Assembly: GCF_949987535.1 (NCBI RefSeq)
Contig: NC_080064.1
Coordinates: 46,643,937-46,707,936, forward strand
DNA length: 64,000 nt
Direction of reading: 5' to 3'
Origin: Balaenoptera acutorostrata
Lineage: Eukaryota; Chordata; Mammalia; Artiodactyla; Balaenopteridae
Shown: positions 62,601-64,000 of the stretch, one piece after another
Position numbering within the stretch: position 1 is the stretch's first letter
Layout: each line of letters starts with the position of its first letter
Program-made: the position numbers and the translations under genes
Notes under the pieces: generated by a model
Databases searched by the model: none
The model's input: the letters and a program-made list of their open reading frames with translations, nothing else
Told to the model about the DNA's origin: nothing

Positions 62601-63584
62601 AGTATCTGTTATGTACCAGGCACTGTTCCAGAACCTGGGAACACAGCAGAGAACCCAAAGACAAGAATCCTGCCCTTGTGAGGCTTCCCTCCTGCAGTAA
62701 TTAAATATTCTCTTCCATACTCCATCCCCCAGCATGCATGGAATGAAATCTCAAGTCCTTCTTCCACTGGAGTGTCTTCCACTCTTCCCCTTCTCACTGT
62801 GCTCTAGTCACACCAGCCACTTTCCTTGTCACTGAATAAATCAAACAAACTCCCACCTCAGGACCTTTGTACCTGCTGCTCCCTTTGTGTGGAATGCTCT
62901 TCCCCAGAAATGGCTAACTCTGTCACTTCATTCAAGTCTCTGTTCAAATGTGATCACCTCAGAGACCTTCCCTCTCCATTCTTACCTAAAATATGTCATG
63001 TATACCCATCTTATCCTGCTGTCTTTTTTTTTTAACCTTTATAACACTCATTATCACCTGATATTATGTATTTACTTATGAGTCTGCTTATACTCTATCA
63101 GCTTCCTTTCATTTCAGGTCTTTATTCTAAATTTGTTTTCCAAACAGCTTTTAGAATAGTCATTCATGCAGCTAAATCAACAACAGTGTTCAATCTCAAT
63201 CAACAGTGTTCTTATGAAAATAACATGACAATATGGAAATGGCTTCAGAGCTTAATGTAAACCTACCTCTACAGTGAAGGTATCTTTGGTAGACTCATAA
63301 GTAACATTAAGAGTTAAAAGATGTCCATGGAATGAGGCACCATGAGGTAGAATAGTTCGGGGAACAGAGTAAAAATCCTTGAAAAAGATACAGCAAGTCA
63401 AAAGATACAGCAAGTGAGATGCACAGCGCCACTGTTAAATGTCACAAAAATACACTCCTAACACATTGAGACTAATTATAGGATGATAAAGTTGCTTTAC
63501 AAAGAAGAGAGGCTTACCTCTATAGTGATCACATAGCGTTCTGCCAGAAGCAGCAATCTCTCAATTATTACAAGTTTAGTGGAT
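150..63584 (-). CDS. USP24: USP24, ubiquitin-specific protease 24 (partial gene, 41 internal exons)
   Basis: Large cysteine deubiquitinase of the USP (peptidase C19) family, which removes ubiquitin from substrate proteins. The 41 exons total 4852 nt (about 1617 codons) and join in frame: every split codon is completed correctly, all acceptors are AG, and all donors are GT except one GC. Seen in order: a ubiquitin-like module (exons 2-4), a long helical region, then the USP domain (exons 19-27) with Cys box [16 protein letters not shown] box, two CxxC pairs and His box HAGHYYSF, then a C-terminal helical region. Identification rests on residue-level match to human USP24 as I remember it, including positions of Cys1698 and His1970. 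First and last exons of the gene are outside the window, so no promoter, start codon, stop codon or 3'UTR is visible. Spans here include introns; the exons are listed separately. Confidence 0.98.
540..1775 (-). mobile_element. LINE1 3' part (5'-truncated), minus strand
   Basis: Minus-strand L1: the C-terminal ORF2 region (fragments such as [20 protein letters not shown] and [20 protein letters not shown] near 1214-1558) followed by the 3'UTR typical of even-toed ungulate L1s down to about 540, where the T-rich/TTTA run on the plus strand marks the tail. Frame is broken by stops; not mobile. Same orientation as USP24. Confidence 0.85.
2220..2267. repeat. Inverted repeat, 12-bp stem
   Basis: AAATCTGTTGGG at 2220-2231 and its exact reverse complement at 2256-2267 with a 24-nt spacer. 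Lies in the otherwise unassigned stretch 1776-2400 between two L1 pieces, in which I recognise nothing else. Confidence 0.7.
2401..3089 (+). mobile_element. LINE1 3' end with exact 15-bp target-site duplication
   Basis: An L1 3'UTR fragment on the plus strand (2416-3074) ending in an A-rich tail. It is flanked by identical 15-bp copies AATAACCTTGGGTTA at 2401-2415 and 3075-3089. A (TG)n(TA)n run has grown inside it. The perfect duplication indicates a fairly recent retrotransposition. Confidence 0.9.
2565..2622. repeat. (TG)n(TA)n microsatellite
   Basis: About 9 TG units followed by about 20 TA units, interrupting the L1 fragment. Predicted to be length-variable and prone to cruciform formation. 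Confidence 0.95.
3195..3655 (+). mobile_element. Older LINE1 3' end, plus strand
   Basis: Typical mammalian L1 3' end: the ORF2-downstream text around AATGGAGTATTATTCAGCC (3248-3266), then the G-rich stretch and the final segment with GAATTGTACACCTAAAAATGG (about 3570), ending in an A-rich tail near 3640-3652. Confidence 0.8.
3660..3850 (+). repeat. MIR SINE remnant
   Basis: Ancient tRNA-derived MIR: core plus the tail region with GGTTAAATGAGAATACAGGC and GTGCCTGGGTTCATAAG. Weak, diverged match by eye. Confidence 0.65.
4223..4301 (-). CDS. USP24: USP24 window exon 40
   Basis: About residues 2483-2509, [20 protein letters not shown] onward to TLAQ plus two bases of a Lys codon; donor GTAAGT. 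Confidence 0.95.
4705..4925. mobile_element. Tigger/MER2-like DNA transposon remnant
   Basis: Resembles Tigger/MER2-family non-autonomous elements: GGTTGGTTGAATAC, TTGAGCATCTGTGGGTTTTGG, GTATCCGAGG and the terminal-repeat-like CCCAGGGATGACTGTAATG near 4900-4920. Orientation and exact subfamily uncertain. Confidence 0.55.
5697..5763 (-). CDS. USP24: USP24 window exon 39 (GC donor)
   Basis: About residues 2461-2483, [20 protein letters not shown] then LL plus one base. The exon is followed by GCAAGT (5691-5696 on the plus strand reads ACTTGC), a GC-AG intron. The reading frame to exon 40 (G|CT, Ala) is only correct with this junction, so the GC donor is well supported. Confidence 0.93.
6480..6790 (+). 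repeat. LINE2 fragment, plus strand
   Basis: Diverged L2: the segment with CTTTCTAAGACATAAATCAG then CTTCAAACCCTTCCATGGTG matches the characteristic L2 3' half. The stretch 5130-5690 just before it and 6790-7190 after it hold nothing I recognise besides exon 39. Confidence 0.6.
7195..7310 (+). repeat. MIR SINE remnant
   Basis: MIR core-like text: ATCCTGGCTCTGTCACTTAC followed by CCTTGGACAGCTCACTCCAC. About 100 bp survive. Confidence 0.65.
7804..7869 (-). CDS. USP24: USP24 window exon 38 (66 bp)
   Basis: 22 whole codons, about residues 2439-2460, [20 protein letters not shown] then ML. Skipping it would keep frame. Ends EML where I recall EIL. Confidence 0.95.
7905..8095 (+). repeat. MIR SINE remnant
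   Basis: MIR: GAAAGCACACTGGAGTGGC, ATTCCAGCCCTAGTTCTACC, then CTTGGGCAAGTTGTTCCCTT and TCAGTTCCTCA. Immediately 5' (in gene terms) of exon 38. Confidence 0.7.
8690..8930 (+). repeat. MIR SINE, near full length
   Basis: Long MIR copy: GCCACTTGCTGGTTGTGTGA, CCTCAGTTTCTTCAATTGCA, then the 3' part with GAATTAAGTGAGTTAAATAG and GTGCTTGGCATCTAATAAGT. Confidence 0.8.
9080..9400 (+). mobile_element. Old LINE1 3' end (L1M type)
   Basis: Diverged L1 3' region (text around AGGAAGGGAATGGCTAAGTA and TGGTACATGAGAGAATGAAA) ending in A/T-rich sequence. Too decayed to place in a subfamily by eye. Confidence 0.55.
9516..9629 (-). CDS. USP24: USP24 window exon 37
   Basis: 38 whole codons, about residues 2401-2438, [20 protein letters not shown] onward to MLHFIK. 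Strongly hydrophobic helices, not a signal or transmembrane segment in known USP24. Confidence 0.95.
10513..10634 (-). CDS. USP24: USP24 window exon 36
   Basis: About residues 2360-2400, [20 protein letters not shown] onward to GKPYLLE. Proline-rich linker then a helix [13 protein letters not shown]. Donor GTATGT. Confidence 0.95.
10640..11785. other. Intron between exons 35 and 36, no feature recognised
   Basis: About 1.15 kb of intron with only short open frames on both strands, none with a protein family signal. No clear repeat seen. The preceding stretch 9630-10510 is similarly featureless apart from an A-run near 9900-9916. Confidence 0.5.
11790..11892 (-). CDS. USP24: USP24 window exon 35
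   Basis: About residues 2326-2360, [20 protein letters not shown] onward to SSQRNV; ends with one base of an Ala codon (G|CT), donor GTAAGC. Confidence 0.95.
12140..12365 (+). repeat. MIR SINE remnant
   Basis: MIR-like: TCTGCCACTTGCTGCACCAC, ACGGATGTGGGCGAGTTCTC, then a 3' part with CGTGGTTGTGAGGACCAAAT. The rest of the intron (12370-13435) shows nothing recognisable beyond a short local GTTGTCACAA duplication near 12694-12714. Confidence 0.65.
13436..13528 (-). CDS. USP24: USP24 window exon 34
   Basis: 31 whole codons, about residues 2295-2325, [20 protein letters not shown] onward. Ends GANRQNSQ where I recall GASRQNNQ in human: two nearby substitutions, conservative. Confidence 0.95.
13914..14030 (-). 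CDS. USP24: USP24 window exon 33
   Basis: 39 whole codons, about residues 2256-2294, [20 protein letters not shown] onward to LFNTFVQK. Leucine-rich helices. Confidence 0.95.
14040..16380. other. Intron between exons 32 and 33, mostly unassigned
   Basis: A possible MIR relic lies near 14780-14870 (text resembling ATTTATGTAGCACTTCA then AAAGTACTTTACAATATAA). Elsewhere only short frames, including purine-rich 15806-16000, with no supporting codon or family signal. Confidence 0.4.
16381..16477 (-). CDS. USP24: USP24 window exon 32
   Basis: About residues 2223-2255, [20 protein letters not shown] onward to LLYQDK; donor GTCAGT, with C at the third intron base instead of purine, still a GT donor. 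Confidence 0.95.
17014..17032. repeat. (GAT)n microsatellite
   Basis: Six tandem ATG/GAT units within the exon 31-32 intron. The surrounding stretch 16480-17880 has no other feature I can name. Confidence 0.85.
17885..18395 (+). mobile_element. Old LINE1 3' end (L1ME/L1MC type)
   Basis: Diverged L1 tail: TTAAGAAACATACAAACCAA, TGAGAGATACATGCTG-like text near 18150, GATGGGTACAGGAGAGGGTTC, and the terminal TTTCCACAATATAAAAAAAA. Plus strand, antisense to the gene. 18395-19260 holds nothing clear. Confidence 0.6.
19265..19640 (-). repeat. LINE2 fragment, minus strand
   Basis: Reverse complement of L2 3' half: TTTTGGATTTTATTATAAG, then GAATTTTTAAGCAGAGAAG and TAACATAATCTAGTTTG follow the known L2 order. 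19640-20555 after it is unassigned, G-rich in part. Confidence 0.7.
20560..20673 (-). CDS. USP24: USP24 window exon 31
   Basis: About residues 2185-2223, [20 protein letters not shown] onward to SEGRELI; split Arg at start, split Lys (AA|G) at end, donor GTAAGT. Confidence 0.95.
21114..21217 (-). CDS. USP24: USP24 window exon 30
   Basis: About residues 2151-2185, [20 protein letters not shown] onward to RTKKKLR; ends in split Arg AG|G, donor GTAAGA. Confidence 0.95.
21904..21999 (-). CDS. USP24: USP24 window exon 29
   Basis: 32 whole codons, about residues 2119-2150, [20 protein letters not shown] onward to LASLNA. Donor GTAAGT. Confidence 0.95.
22430..22630 (+). repeat. MIR SINE remnant
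   Basis: MIR: CCTGGCTCTGTGACACTGAC, TCATCTGAAAAATGGG, then GTAGCACAGAGTAGGTATTC. Lies in the intron between exons 28 and 29. Confidence 0.7.
22950..23100 (-). CDS. USP24: USP24 window exon 28
   Basis: About residues 2068-2118. Pro/Ser-rich linker [20 protein letters not shown] with several SP sites, then [20 protein letters not shown]. Reads MPVRIYQ where I recall MPARIYQ. Confidence 0.95.
23297..23327 (+). repeat. Mariner left terminal inverted repeat
   Basis: First 15 bp are identical to the right repeat; over 31 bp there are 26 matches. Confidence 0.9.
23476..24505 (+). pseudogene. Mariner transposase pseudogene (frameshifted)
   Basis: The N-terminal DNA-binding half starts MEDKKQHFW at 23476 and includes [13 protein letters not shown]; frame is lost near 23715-23730 and continues in the next frame to the stop at 24505. 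The linker motif WVPHKL is present. Of the three catalytic acidic residues, the second (24209-24211, in FHQDN) and third (24314-24316, in [10 protein letters not shown]) remain with the D34D spacing. The first is replaced by Asn (23933-23935, MGNGK where the family has a GDEKW-type motif). Both the frameshift and the lost Asp make it inactive. Confidence 0.92.
24548..24578 (-). repeat. Mariner right terminal inverted repeat
   Basis: Reads TTGGGTTGGCCAAAAAGTGC on the minus strand. The transposase stop and an AATAAA lie about 45 bp inside it. Confidence 0.9.
24871..25012 (-). CDS. USP24: USP24 window exon 27 (end of USP domain)
   Basis: About residues 2021-2068, [20 protein letters not shown] is the final USP strand; then [20 protein letters not shown], a basic Ser-containing linker. 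The intron that follows in the gene (23101-24870) holds the mariner. Confidence 0.95.
25015..26065. other. Intron between exons 26 and 27, no feature recognised
   Basis: A/T-rich, with short open frames only (for example 25505-25715, minus) that lack any family signal. No repeat identified by eye. Confidence 0.45.
26069..26193 (-). CDS. USP24: USP24 window exon 26 (FND motif)
   Basis: About residues 1979-2021, [20 protein letters not shown] onward to [15 protein letters not shown] carries the third active-site residue of USPs (Asn/Asp). Split Arg and split Thr codons at the ends. Confidence 0.96.
26474..26735. repeat. 30-bp-period minisatellite, about 8.7 copies
   Basis: G/A-rich tandem array with an almost exact 30-bp period; a typical unit contains GGAGGGCAGGGGGAGTGGAG. 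Copies differ at several positions. It ends 43 nt from the donor of exon 25, so in the transcript it is a pyrimidine-rich stretch right after that splice site. The minus-strand frame through it gives a 10-residue Pro-rich repeat, an artefact of period 30 being divisible by 3. Confidence 0.92.
26779..26999 (-). CDS. USP24: USP24 window exon 25 (catalytic His exon)
   Basis: 73 codons plus two bases, about residues 1906-1979. Begins [12 protein letters not shown], passes through a Ser/Gly-rich insert ([20 protein letters not shown]) typical of USP24, and reaches the His box [20 protein letters not shown] with catalytic His at about 1970. A G-rich tandem repeat starts 43 nt past its donor. Confidence 0.97.
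27426..27545 (-). CDS. USP24: USP24 window exon 24
   Basis: 40 whole codons, about residues 1866-1905, [20 protein letters not shown] then [18 protein letters not shown]. The LVIHLMRF strand is a typical USP palm element. First residues read RTTV where I recall RITV. Confidence 0.95.
27775..27916 (-). CDS. USP24: USP24 window exon 23 (second CxxC)
   Basis: About residues 1818-1865, from [20 protein letters not shown] to YYCEKCKEK. The CEKC pair completes the four-Cys zinc ribbon, so the structural zinc site is intact. Donor GTATTA. Confidence 0.96.
28313..28395 (-). CDS. USP24: USP24 window exon 22 (first CxxC)
   Basis: About residues 1791-1818, [20 protein letters not shown] then ICKDCPHR. 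The CKDC pair is the first half of the zinc ribbon in the USP fingers subdomain. Ends in a split Arg, donor GTTAGT. Confidence 0.96.
28761..28889 (-). mobile_element. CHR-type SINE (stack copy A)
   Basis: Minus-strand, 3'-shortened tRNA-derived SINE: head GGGACTTCCCTGGCAGTCCA, A/B-box-like TTCGATCCCTGGTTGGGG region, then a T-rich (plus strand) tail. Family restricted to whales, hippos and ruminants. Confidence 0.85.
28934..29221 (-). mobile_element. CHR-type SINE, full length (stack copy B)
   Basis: Complete copy of about 285 bp. Head GGGCCTCCCTGGTGGCGCAG, then GGGTTCGAGCCCTGGTCTGG (B box), long tRNA-unrelated body with CCGCGGAGCGGCTAGGCCCG, and an A/T tail at its left end. This long form is typical of cetacean genomes. 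Confidence 0.88.
29234..29458 (-). mobile_element. CHR-type SINE (stack copy C)
   Basis: Minus-strand copy: head GGGACTTCCCTCGTGGTCCA, B box TTCAATCCCTGGTCGGGG, shorter body with repeated CAACTAAG blocks. Third of three adjacent copies in the same orientation. Confidence 0.85.
30023..30121 (-). CDS. USP24: USP24 window exon 21 (QQDAYEFF box)
   Basis: 33 whole codons, about residues 1758-1790. Contains [20 protein letters not shown], the conserved box 2 of USPs that packs against the active site. Confidence 0.96.
30758..30883 (-). CDS. USP24: USP24 window exon 20
   Basis: 42 whole codons, about residues 1716-1757, [20 protein letters not shown] onward to YYVPENFWK. Part of the USP thumb subdomain. 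Confidence 0.95.
31538..31657 (-). CDS. USP24: USP24 window exon 19 (catalytic Cys exon)
   Basis: 40 whole codons, about residues 1676-1715. Opens the USP domain: [20 protein letters not shown] is the Cys box, with the nucleophile Cys at about residue 1698. The oxyanion-hole side chain of USPs lies just upstream (Asn in LRNGG). Donor is GTGATT, a weaker match than its neighbours. Confidence 0.97.
31945..32110 (-). repeat. LINE2 3' end, minus strand
   Basis: ACAATGTGCCAGGCATTGTG and CAAGGAGCTTACATTATAG are the reverse complement of the L2 terminus. The rest of the intron up to 32900 is A/T-rich and unassigned. Confidence 0.7.
32900..33370 (+). repeat. LINE2 fragment, plus strand
   Basis: L2 3' region with a small insertion or rearrangement: TCTGGAATGACCTTCCCACC, ATTTCTAAGAAGCTTTC, and terminal AGTAAACTCAATAAATCTTA. 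Confidence 0.6.
33739..33883 (-). CDS. USP24: USP24 window exon 18
   Basis: About residues 1627-1675, [20 protein letters not shown] onward to LTKEFD. Last helices before the peptidase domain. Reads IITKELL where I recall IIIKELL. Confidence 0.95.
33890..36090. other. Intron between exons 17 and 18, mostly unassigned
   Basis: 2.2 kb with a MIR relic at about 35885-36000 (CAATTACTATGTGCCAGGCA). A 93-codon plus-strand frame at 34571-34852 has no recognisable domain and is probably chance. Confidence 0.5.
36096..36213 (-). CDS. USP24: USP24 window exon 17
   Basis: About residues 1588-1627, [20 protein letters not shown] onward to QQDFHPK; split Gly and split Lys codons; donor GTATGG. Confidence 0.95.
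36335..36480 (-). repeat. LINE2 3' end, minus strand
   Basis: CATTTTTTGAGCACTTATAA, GGAACCTTCCTTTATGAGC match the reverse complement of the L2 end. Remainder of this intron (36480-37185) shows nothing clear. Confidence 0.6.
37188..37379 (-). CDS. USP24: USP24 window exon 16
   Basis: About residues 1524-1588, [20 protein letters not shown] onward to GAEKEML; split Thr at start, split Gly at end. Identical, as far as I recall, to human. Confidence 0.95.
37590..37720 (-). repeat. LINE2 3' end fragment, minus strand
   Basis: GTACTGAGGGCCTCCTCTGT and GGGGGTACAAGATGAAAGG read as a decayed L2 end. A short MIR-like tail is at 38080-38175 (TTTATAAAATGGGGCTAAC). 38180-39560 has nothing else that I recognise. 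Confidence 0.5.
39563..39624 (-). CDS. USP24: USP24 window exon 15 (62 bp)
   Basis: The shortest exon, about residues 1503-1524, [20 protein letters not shown]. Split Arg at the start, split Thr at the end, donor GTAAGT. Confidence 0.95.
39895..40495. repeat. LINE2 end (minus) followed by MIR (plus)
   Basis: 39895-40010: ACTAAGCACCTACTATATGC, an L2 end in reverse. 40115-40495: MIR text with AATCCTGGCTCCACTACTTA, then ATTGTGAGGATTAAATGATA and GGGGCACATAATCAGC, perhaps two joined copies. Confidence 0.6.
41320..44740 (+). mobile_element. LINE1, long degraded copy with nested SINE
   Basis: About 3.1 kb of L1 after removing the SINE at 43601-43885. It starts within ORF2 (reverse-transcriptase region, e.g. 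AAGCCCTGGACCAGATGGC near 41900) and runs to the 3'UTR and A-rich tail near 44715. Many stops and shifts: the longest frames are under 100 codons, so it is dead. It sits antisense in the largest USP24 intron. Confidence 0.88.
43585..43901 (+). mobile_element. CHR-type SINE nested in the LINE1
   Basis: SINE body 43601-43885, head GGGACTGCGCTGGTGGTCCA, B box GGTTTGATCCCTGGTCAGGG, A-rich tail. Flanks are a 16-bp target-site duplication with two differences: 43585-43600 and 43886-43901 (around GAGGAAAAG / GAGGAGAAG). L1 sequence continues uninterrupted on both sides. Confidence 0.88.
44750..45170. mobile_element. Two further LINE1 scraps in opposite orientations
   Basis: 44750-45000 reads as an old L1 ORF2 end on the minus strand (TTCCTTTGTCCATTTTTCTA). 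45005-45170 is an L1 3' end on the plus strand (GCCACTGAATTGTACATTTA, then a run of A). 45170-45915 after it has no recognised feature. Confidence 0.55.
45916..46076 (-). CDS. USP24: USP24 window exon 14
   Basis: About residues 1450-1503, [20 protein letters not shown] onward to IMRGVNQR; the last Arg is split AG|A at donor GTACGT. Followed in the gene by the largest intron of the window, 6291 bp. Confidence 0.95.
46631..46758. repeat. 64-bp tandem duplication
   Basis: Two adjacent 64-bp copies, 46631-46694 and 46695-46758, differing at three positions. Begins CCTCTTTGTCTGATTCCCC. Ends 64 nt before the donor edge of exon 13, in the following intron. Confidence 0.92.
46823..46893 (-). CDS. 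USP24: USP24 window exon 13
   Basis: About residues 1426-1449, [20 protein letters not shown] then SAE. Starts with two bases of the split Ala codon, ends on a whole codon, donor GTAAGG. Confidence 0.95.
47090..48620. repeat. LINE2 copies: short plus-strand end, then about 1 kb minus-strand
   Basis: 47090-47185 is a plus-strand L2 terminus. 47620-48620 is a long minus-strand L2: ATTTATTGAGGGCCTACTAC, GTGCAAGGGCCCTGAGGCAG, GGTTTTAAACAGAGGAGTG, CAGTTCTGGACATGTTAAT in consensus order. A further plus-strand terminus is at 48780-48885 (CTCAATAAATACTTGTTC). Confidence 0.75.
49047..49202 (-). CDS. USP24: USP24 window exon 12
   Basis: About residues 1374-1426, [20 protein letters not shown] onward to LQLRSQQL; split Gly at the start, split Ala at the end. 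Reads EGDPV where I recall EGEPV in human. Confidence 0.95.
50075..50234 (-). CDS. USP24: USP24 window exon 11
   Basis: About residues 1321-1374, [20 protein letters not shown] onward to NRLSSSG; ends with one base of a Gly codon (G|GA), donor GTACTG. Confidence 0.95.
50290..50930 (+). repeat. LINE2 3' region, plus strand
   Basis: GAAGGCCTAGCTCAAATGCC and AGGAGGTACTTAATATTTC in L2 order. Abuts exon 10 on its gene-3' side, with the L2 tail 4 bp or so from the donor region. 49210-50070 has nothing recognised. Confidence 0.65.
50934..51162 (-). CDS. USP24: USP24 window exon 10
   Basis: The longest exon in the window, 76 codons plus one base, about residues 1244-1320. Contains [20 protein letters not shown], a Ser/Arg-rich segment that looks like a regulatory phosphorylation linker (inference), then [20 protein letters not shown]. 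Confidence 0.95.
51282..51377 (-). CDS. USP24: USP24 window exon 9
   Basis: About residues 1212-1244, [20 protein letters not shown] onward; split codons at both ends (Ser and Arg). Intron to exon 10 is only 119 bp. Confidence 0.95.
51760..52390 (+). repeat. LINE2 3' region, plus strand
   Basis: AGATCCTGCATAACTGGACC, CCTCCTTCAGGTCTTTGT, AAGCTTCATGAGGACGTGG and CAGTGCTTAGAACAATGC follow the L2 3' end. The open frames here are L2 relics or chance. Confidence 0.75.
52500..53830 (+). repeat. LINE2, longer plus-strand copy
   Basis: 53080-53830 is clear L2 (CTTCTCCACTGTAGCCAGAG, CATGGTCTACAAGATAATGC, GGCTCTCAAGGGCAGGGATA). 52500-53080 is probably its more decayed 5' part. A 159-codon frame at 52991-53470 lies inside and shows no intact domain. 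Confidence 0.7.
54137..54234 (-). CDS. USP24: USP24 window exon 8
   Basis: About residues 1180-1212, [20 protein letters not shown] onward, ending in a Ser codon split AG|T at donor GTTAGA. Confidence 0.95.
54640..55160 (+). repeat. Two MIR SINE remnants
   Basis: 54640-54850: TTTACTGAGCACCTATCTAC, GAGTTTAAGTGACCTCC. 54935-55160: CACCACCGACTAGCTG, TTTCTCATCAGGTAAATGAG, AGTACAAGCACTGGCACA. Following stretch 55160-57120 is A/T-rich and unassigned, except a weak L2-like piece near 56330-56580. Confidence 0.65.
57122..57277 (-). CDS. USP24: USP24 window exon 7
   Basis: 52 whole codons, about residues 1128-1179. Ser/Gln-rich linker ([19 protein letters not shown]) followed by a helix [20 protein letters not shown]. 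Reads SETSAQ where I recall a Ser-rich variant in human. Confidence 0.95.
57565..57830 (+). mobile_element. CHR-type SINE with exact 14-bp target-site duplication
   Basis: SINE body 57579-57816: GACTTCCCTGGTGGTCCAGT head, B box GGGTTCGATCCCTGGCTGGG, short body and a (TAAA)n-like tail. Identical flanks AAAATTTGTACCAC at 57565-57578 and 57817-57830. Antisense to USP24, in the exon 6-7 intron. Confidence 0.93.
58255..58375 (+). repeat. MIR SINE remnant
   Basis: About 120 bp with GTTCATCACTCTGCGCTTGG and GAGGTGGAAGCAGATGATAT in MIR order. 57835-58250 has nothing recognised. Confidence 0.55.
58535..58628 (-). CDS. USP24: USP24 window exon 6
   Basis: About residues 1096-1127, [20 protein letters not shown] onward. 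Starts with the last base of the split Arg codon and ends on Lys before donor GTATGA. Confidence 0.95.
58793..58878 (-). CDS. USP24: USP24 window exon 5
   Basis: About residues 1068-1096, [20 protein letters not shown] onward; ends inside an Arg codon (AG|G) at donor GTAAAT. Helical-repeat region. Confidence 0.95.
59625..59661. repeat. (TG)n microsatellite
   Basis: About 16 TG units on the plus strand, ending GCGTGAGAG. Paired with the CA run 65 bp further on. Confidence 0.95.
59726..59759. repeat. (AC)n microsatellite
   Basis: About 12 uninterrupted AC units, then TCACACACAA. Reverse complement of the neighbouring TG run. 58890-59620 and 59760-60400 hold no recognised feature. Confidence 0.95.
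60405..61780 (-). repeat. LINE2, long minus-strand copy
   Basis: Longest L2 in the window: from the terminus (CACTGTTTTAGGTGCTGGAA, CAAGGAGCTTACATTTCAC) through GAGTGAAGGCTGAAGGAAG, CTGGAGAGTCCGAGCTGAG, to GTATTTCAAGGGGAAGTGATC and GTCAAGAAGATGAGGATTG. Sense with USP24. Confidence 0.75.
62178..62351 (-). CDS. USP24: USP24 window exon 4 (end of ubiquitin-like module, poly-Ser)
   Basis: 58 whole codons, about residues 1010-1067, from [20 protein letters not shown] to YAMEQ. Closes the ubiquitin-like module, then runs into a Ser/Thr/Gly-rich linker with a pure run of seven Ser, partly encoded by an (AGC)n repeat near 62212-62227. Linker is probably disordered. Only 83 bp of intron separate it from exon 3. 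Confidence 0.95.
62435..62533 (-). CDS. USP24: USP24 window exon 3
   Basis: 33 whole codons, about residues 977-1009, [20 protein letters not shown] onward. Middle of the ubiquitin-like module. Reads VDSIQMF where I recall VDNIQIF in human, conservative changes. Confidence 0.95.
62585..63110. repeat. LINE2 end (minus) then LINE2 3' region (plus)
   Basis: 62585-62690: TGTACCAGGCACTGTTCCAG, reverse L2 terminus. 62710-63110: CTCAGGACCTTTGTACCTGC, GTGTGGAATGCTCTTCCCC, TTCAAGTCTCTGTTCAAATG, forward L2. Two copies meeting tail to tail. Confidence 0.7.
63267..63377 (-). CDS. USP24: USP24 window exon 2
   Basis: 37 whole codons, about residues 940-976, from [13 protein letters not shown] to KDTFTVE. 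Start of the ubiquitin-like beta-grasp module ([10 protein letters not shown] strand). Donor GTAGGT. The intron separating it from exon 1 is only 140 bp. Confidence 0.95.
63518..63584 (-). CDS. USP24: USP24 window exon 1
   Basis: Codes for about residues 917-939 ([20 protein letters not shown]). Begins by completing a split Arg codon (AG|A) and ends on a whole codon before donor GTAAGC. Leucine-rich helix just before the ubiquitin-like module. Confidence 0.95.
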
Positions 63585-64000
63585 CTATGAATTAAAAATA
63601 TTTTTTTTTGAAAATACTTGAAATGAACTGCTGACTTGAGCTCAATTTCAGTCTATTTCACCAAAACCACAATCACAATTAGCCCTCTCCGGTCAAAGAC
63701 TGAAATCTGCAAAGACTAAACTTCCTTTTCACTCAAGGGGGAGGTGGTTCAAGCAGGTCACAGCTGTCGCACACAGATGGAATATGGGGCAGAAGCCTGC
63801 CCCTCCCCATGTTTCCTTTCCTGTTCTTTTCTTTCTTCTTCTTTTTCTTTTTTAAACAGTTGTCCCATAAATAGAGGACCTGGGTCTCCTCTGGGTCTGC
63901 AGGCTTATTTGTCTACCAATCCACCAAGAATGAACGATCAGTGAGTTTGAATCTCATAATCTTACAACTAAGATATGCCACATAATTCTGTAAACACAAA
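63585..64000. other. Intron upstream of exon 1, truncated by window edge
   Basis: A/T-rich, with a pyrimidine-rich tract near 63800-63855. No exon found; the preceding USP24 exon must lie beyond position 64000. Confidence 0.6.

Noticed and set aside
1..64000. A novel multi-gene or defence-like system
   Set aside because: Everything supported is one known mammalian gene and common repeats; no second gene, RNA gene or unexplained conserved block could be shown.

Overview
The window is a piece of a mammalian nuclear genome. It lies almost entirely inside one large multi-exon gene, USP24 (ubiquitin carboxyl-terminal hydrolase 24), transcribed from the minus strand. The 5' part of the gene is off the right edge and the last exon(s) are off the left edge. 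I traced 41 consecutive coding exons from 63584 down to 150. They join in frame with matching splice phases and no stop codon, for 4852 nt. By my recollection of human USP24 (2620 residues) they cover about residues 917-2534 with no net insertion or deletion. Catalytic Cys falls at about 1698 and catalytic His at about 1970, as expected.

Source organism: the tRNA-derived SINEs at 28761-29458, 43601-43885 and 57579-57816 are the CHR type found in whales, hippos and ruminants. The young L1 3' ends are of the even-toed ungulate type. I saw no BovB, Bov-tA or pig PRE-1 sequence. A cetacean is the best guess (inference).

Layout, right to left (gene 5' to 3'). 63584-62178: the ubiquitin-like module and a poly-Ser stretch. 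58878-36096: the large helical region before the peptidase domain; its biggest intron (39625-45915) holds an old L1 carrying a nested SINE. 33883-24871: the USP catalytic domain, with the Cys exon at 31538-31657, a Zn-ribbon with two CxxC pairs at 28313-27916, and the His exon at 26779-26999. 23100-150: the C-terminal helical region. The introns are filled with LINE1, LINE2, MIR and CHR repeats, one near-complete but dead mariner (23297-24578), a 30-bp-period minisatellite (about 26474-26735), and simple repeats.

There is no operon, CRISPR array, phage or novel multi-gene system here, and I do not claim one. The points worth a second look are local: a GC-AG intron at 5691-5696, a G-rich minisatellite 43 nt from the donor of the catalytic-His exon, a stack of three SINEs sharing flanking target-like sequence, exact target-site duplications around an L1 and a SINE, oppositely oriented L1 ends, and the mariner fossil.
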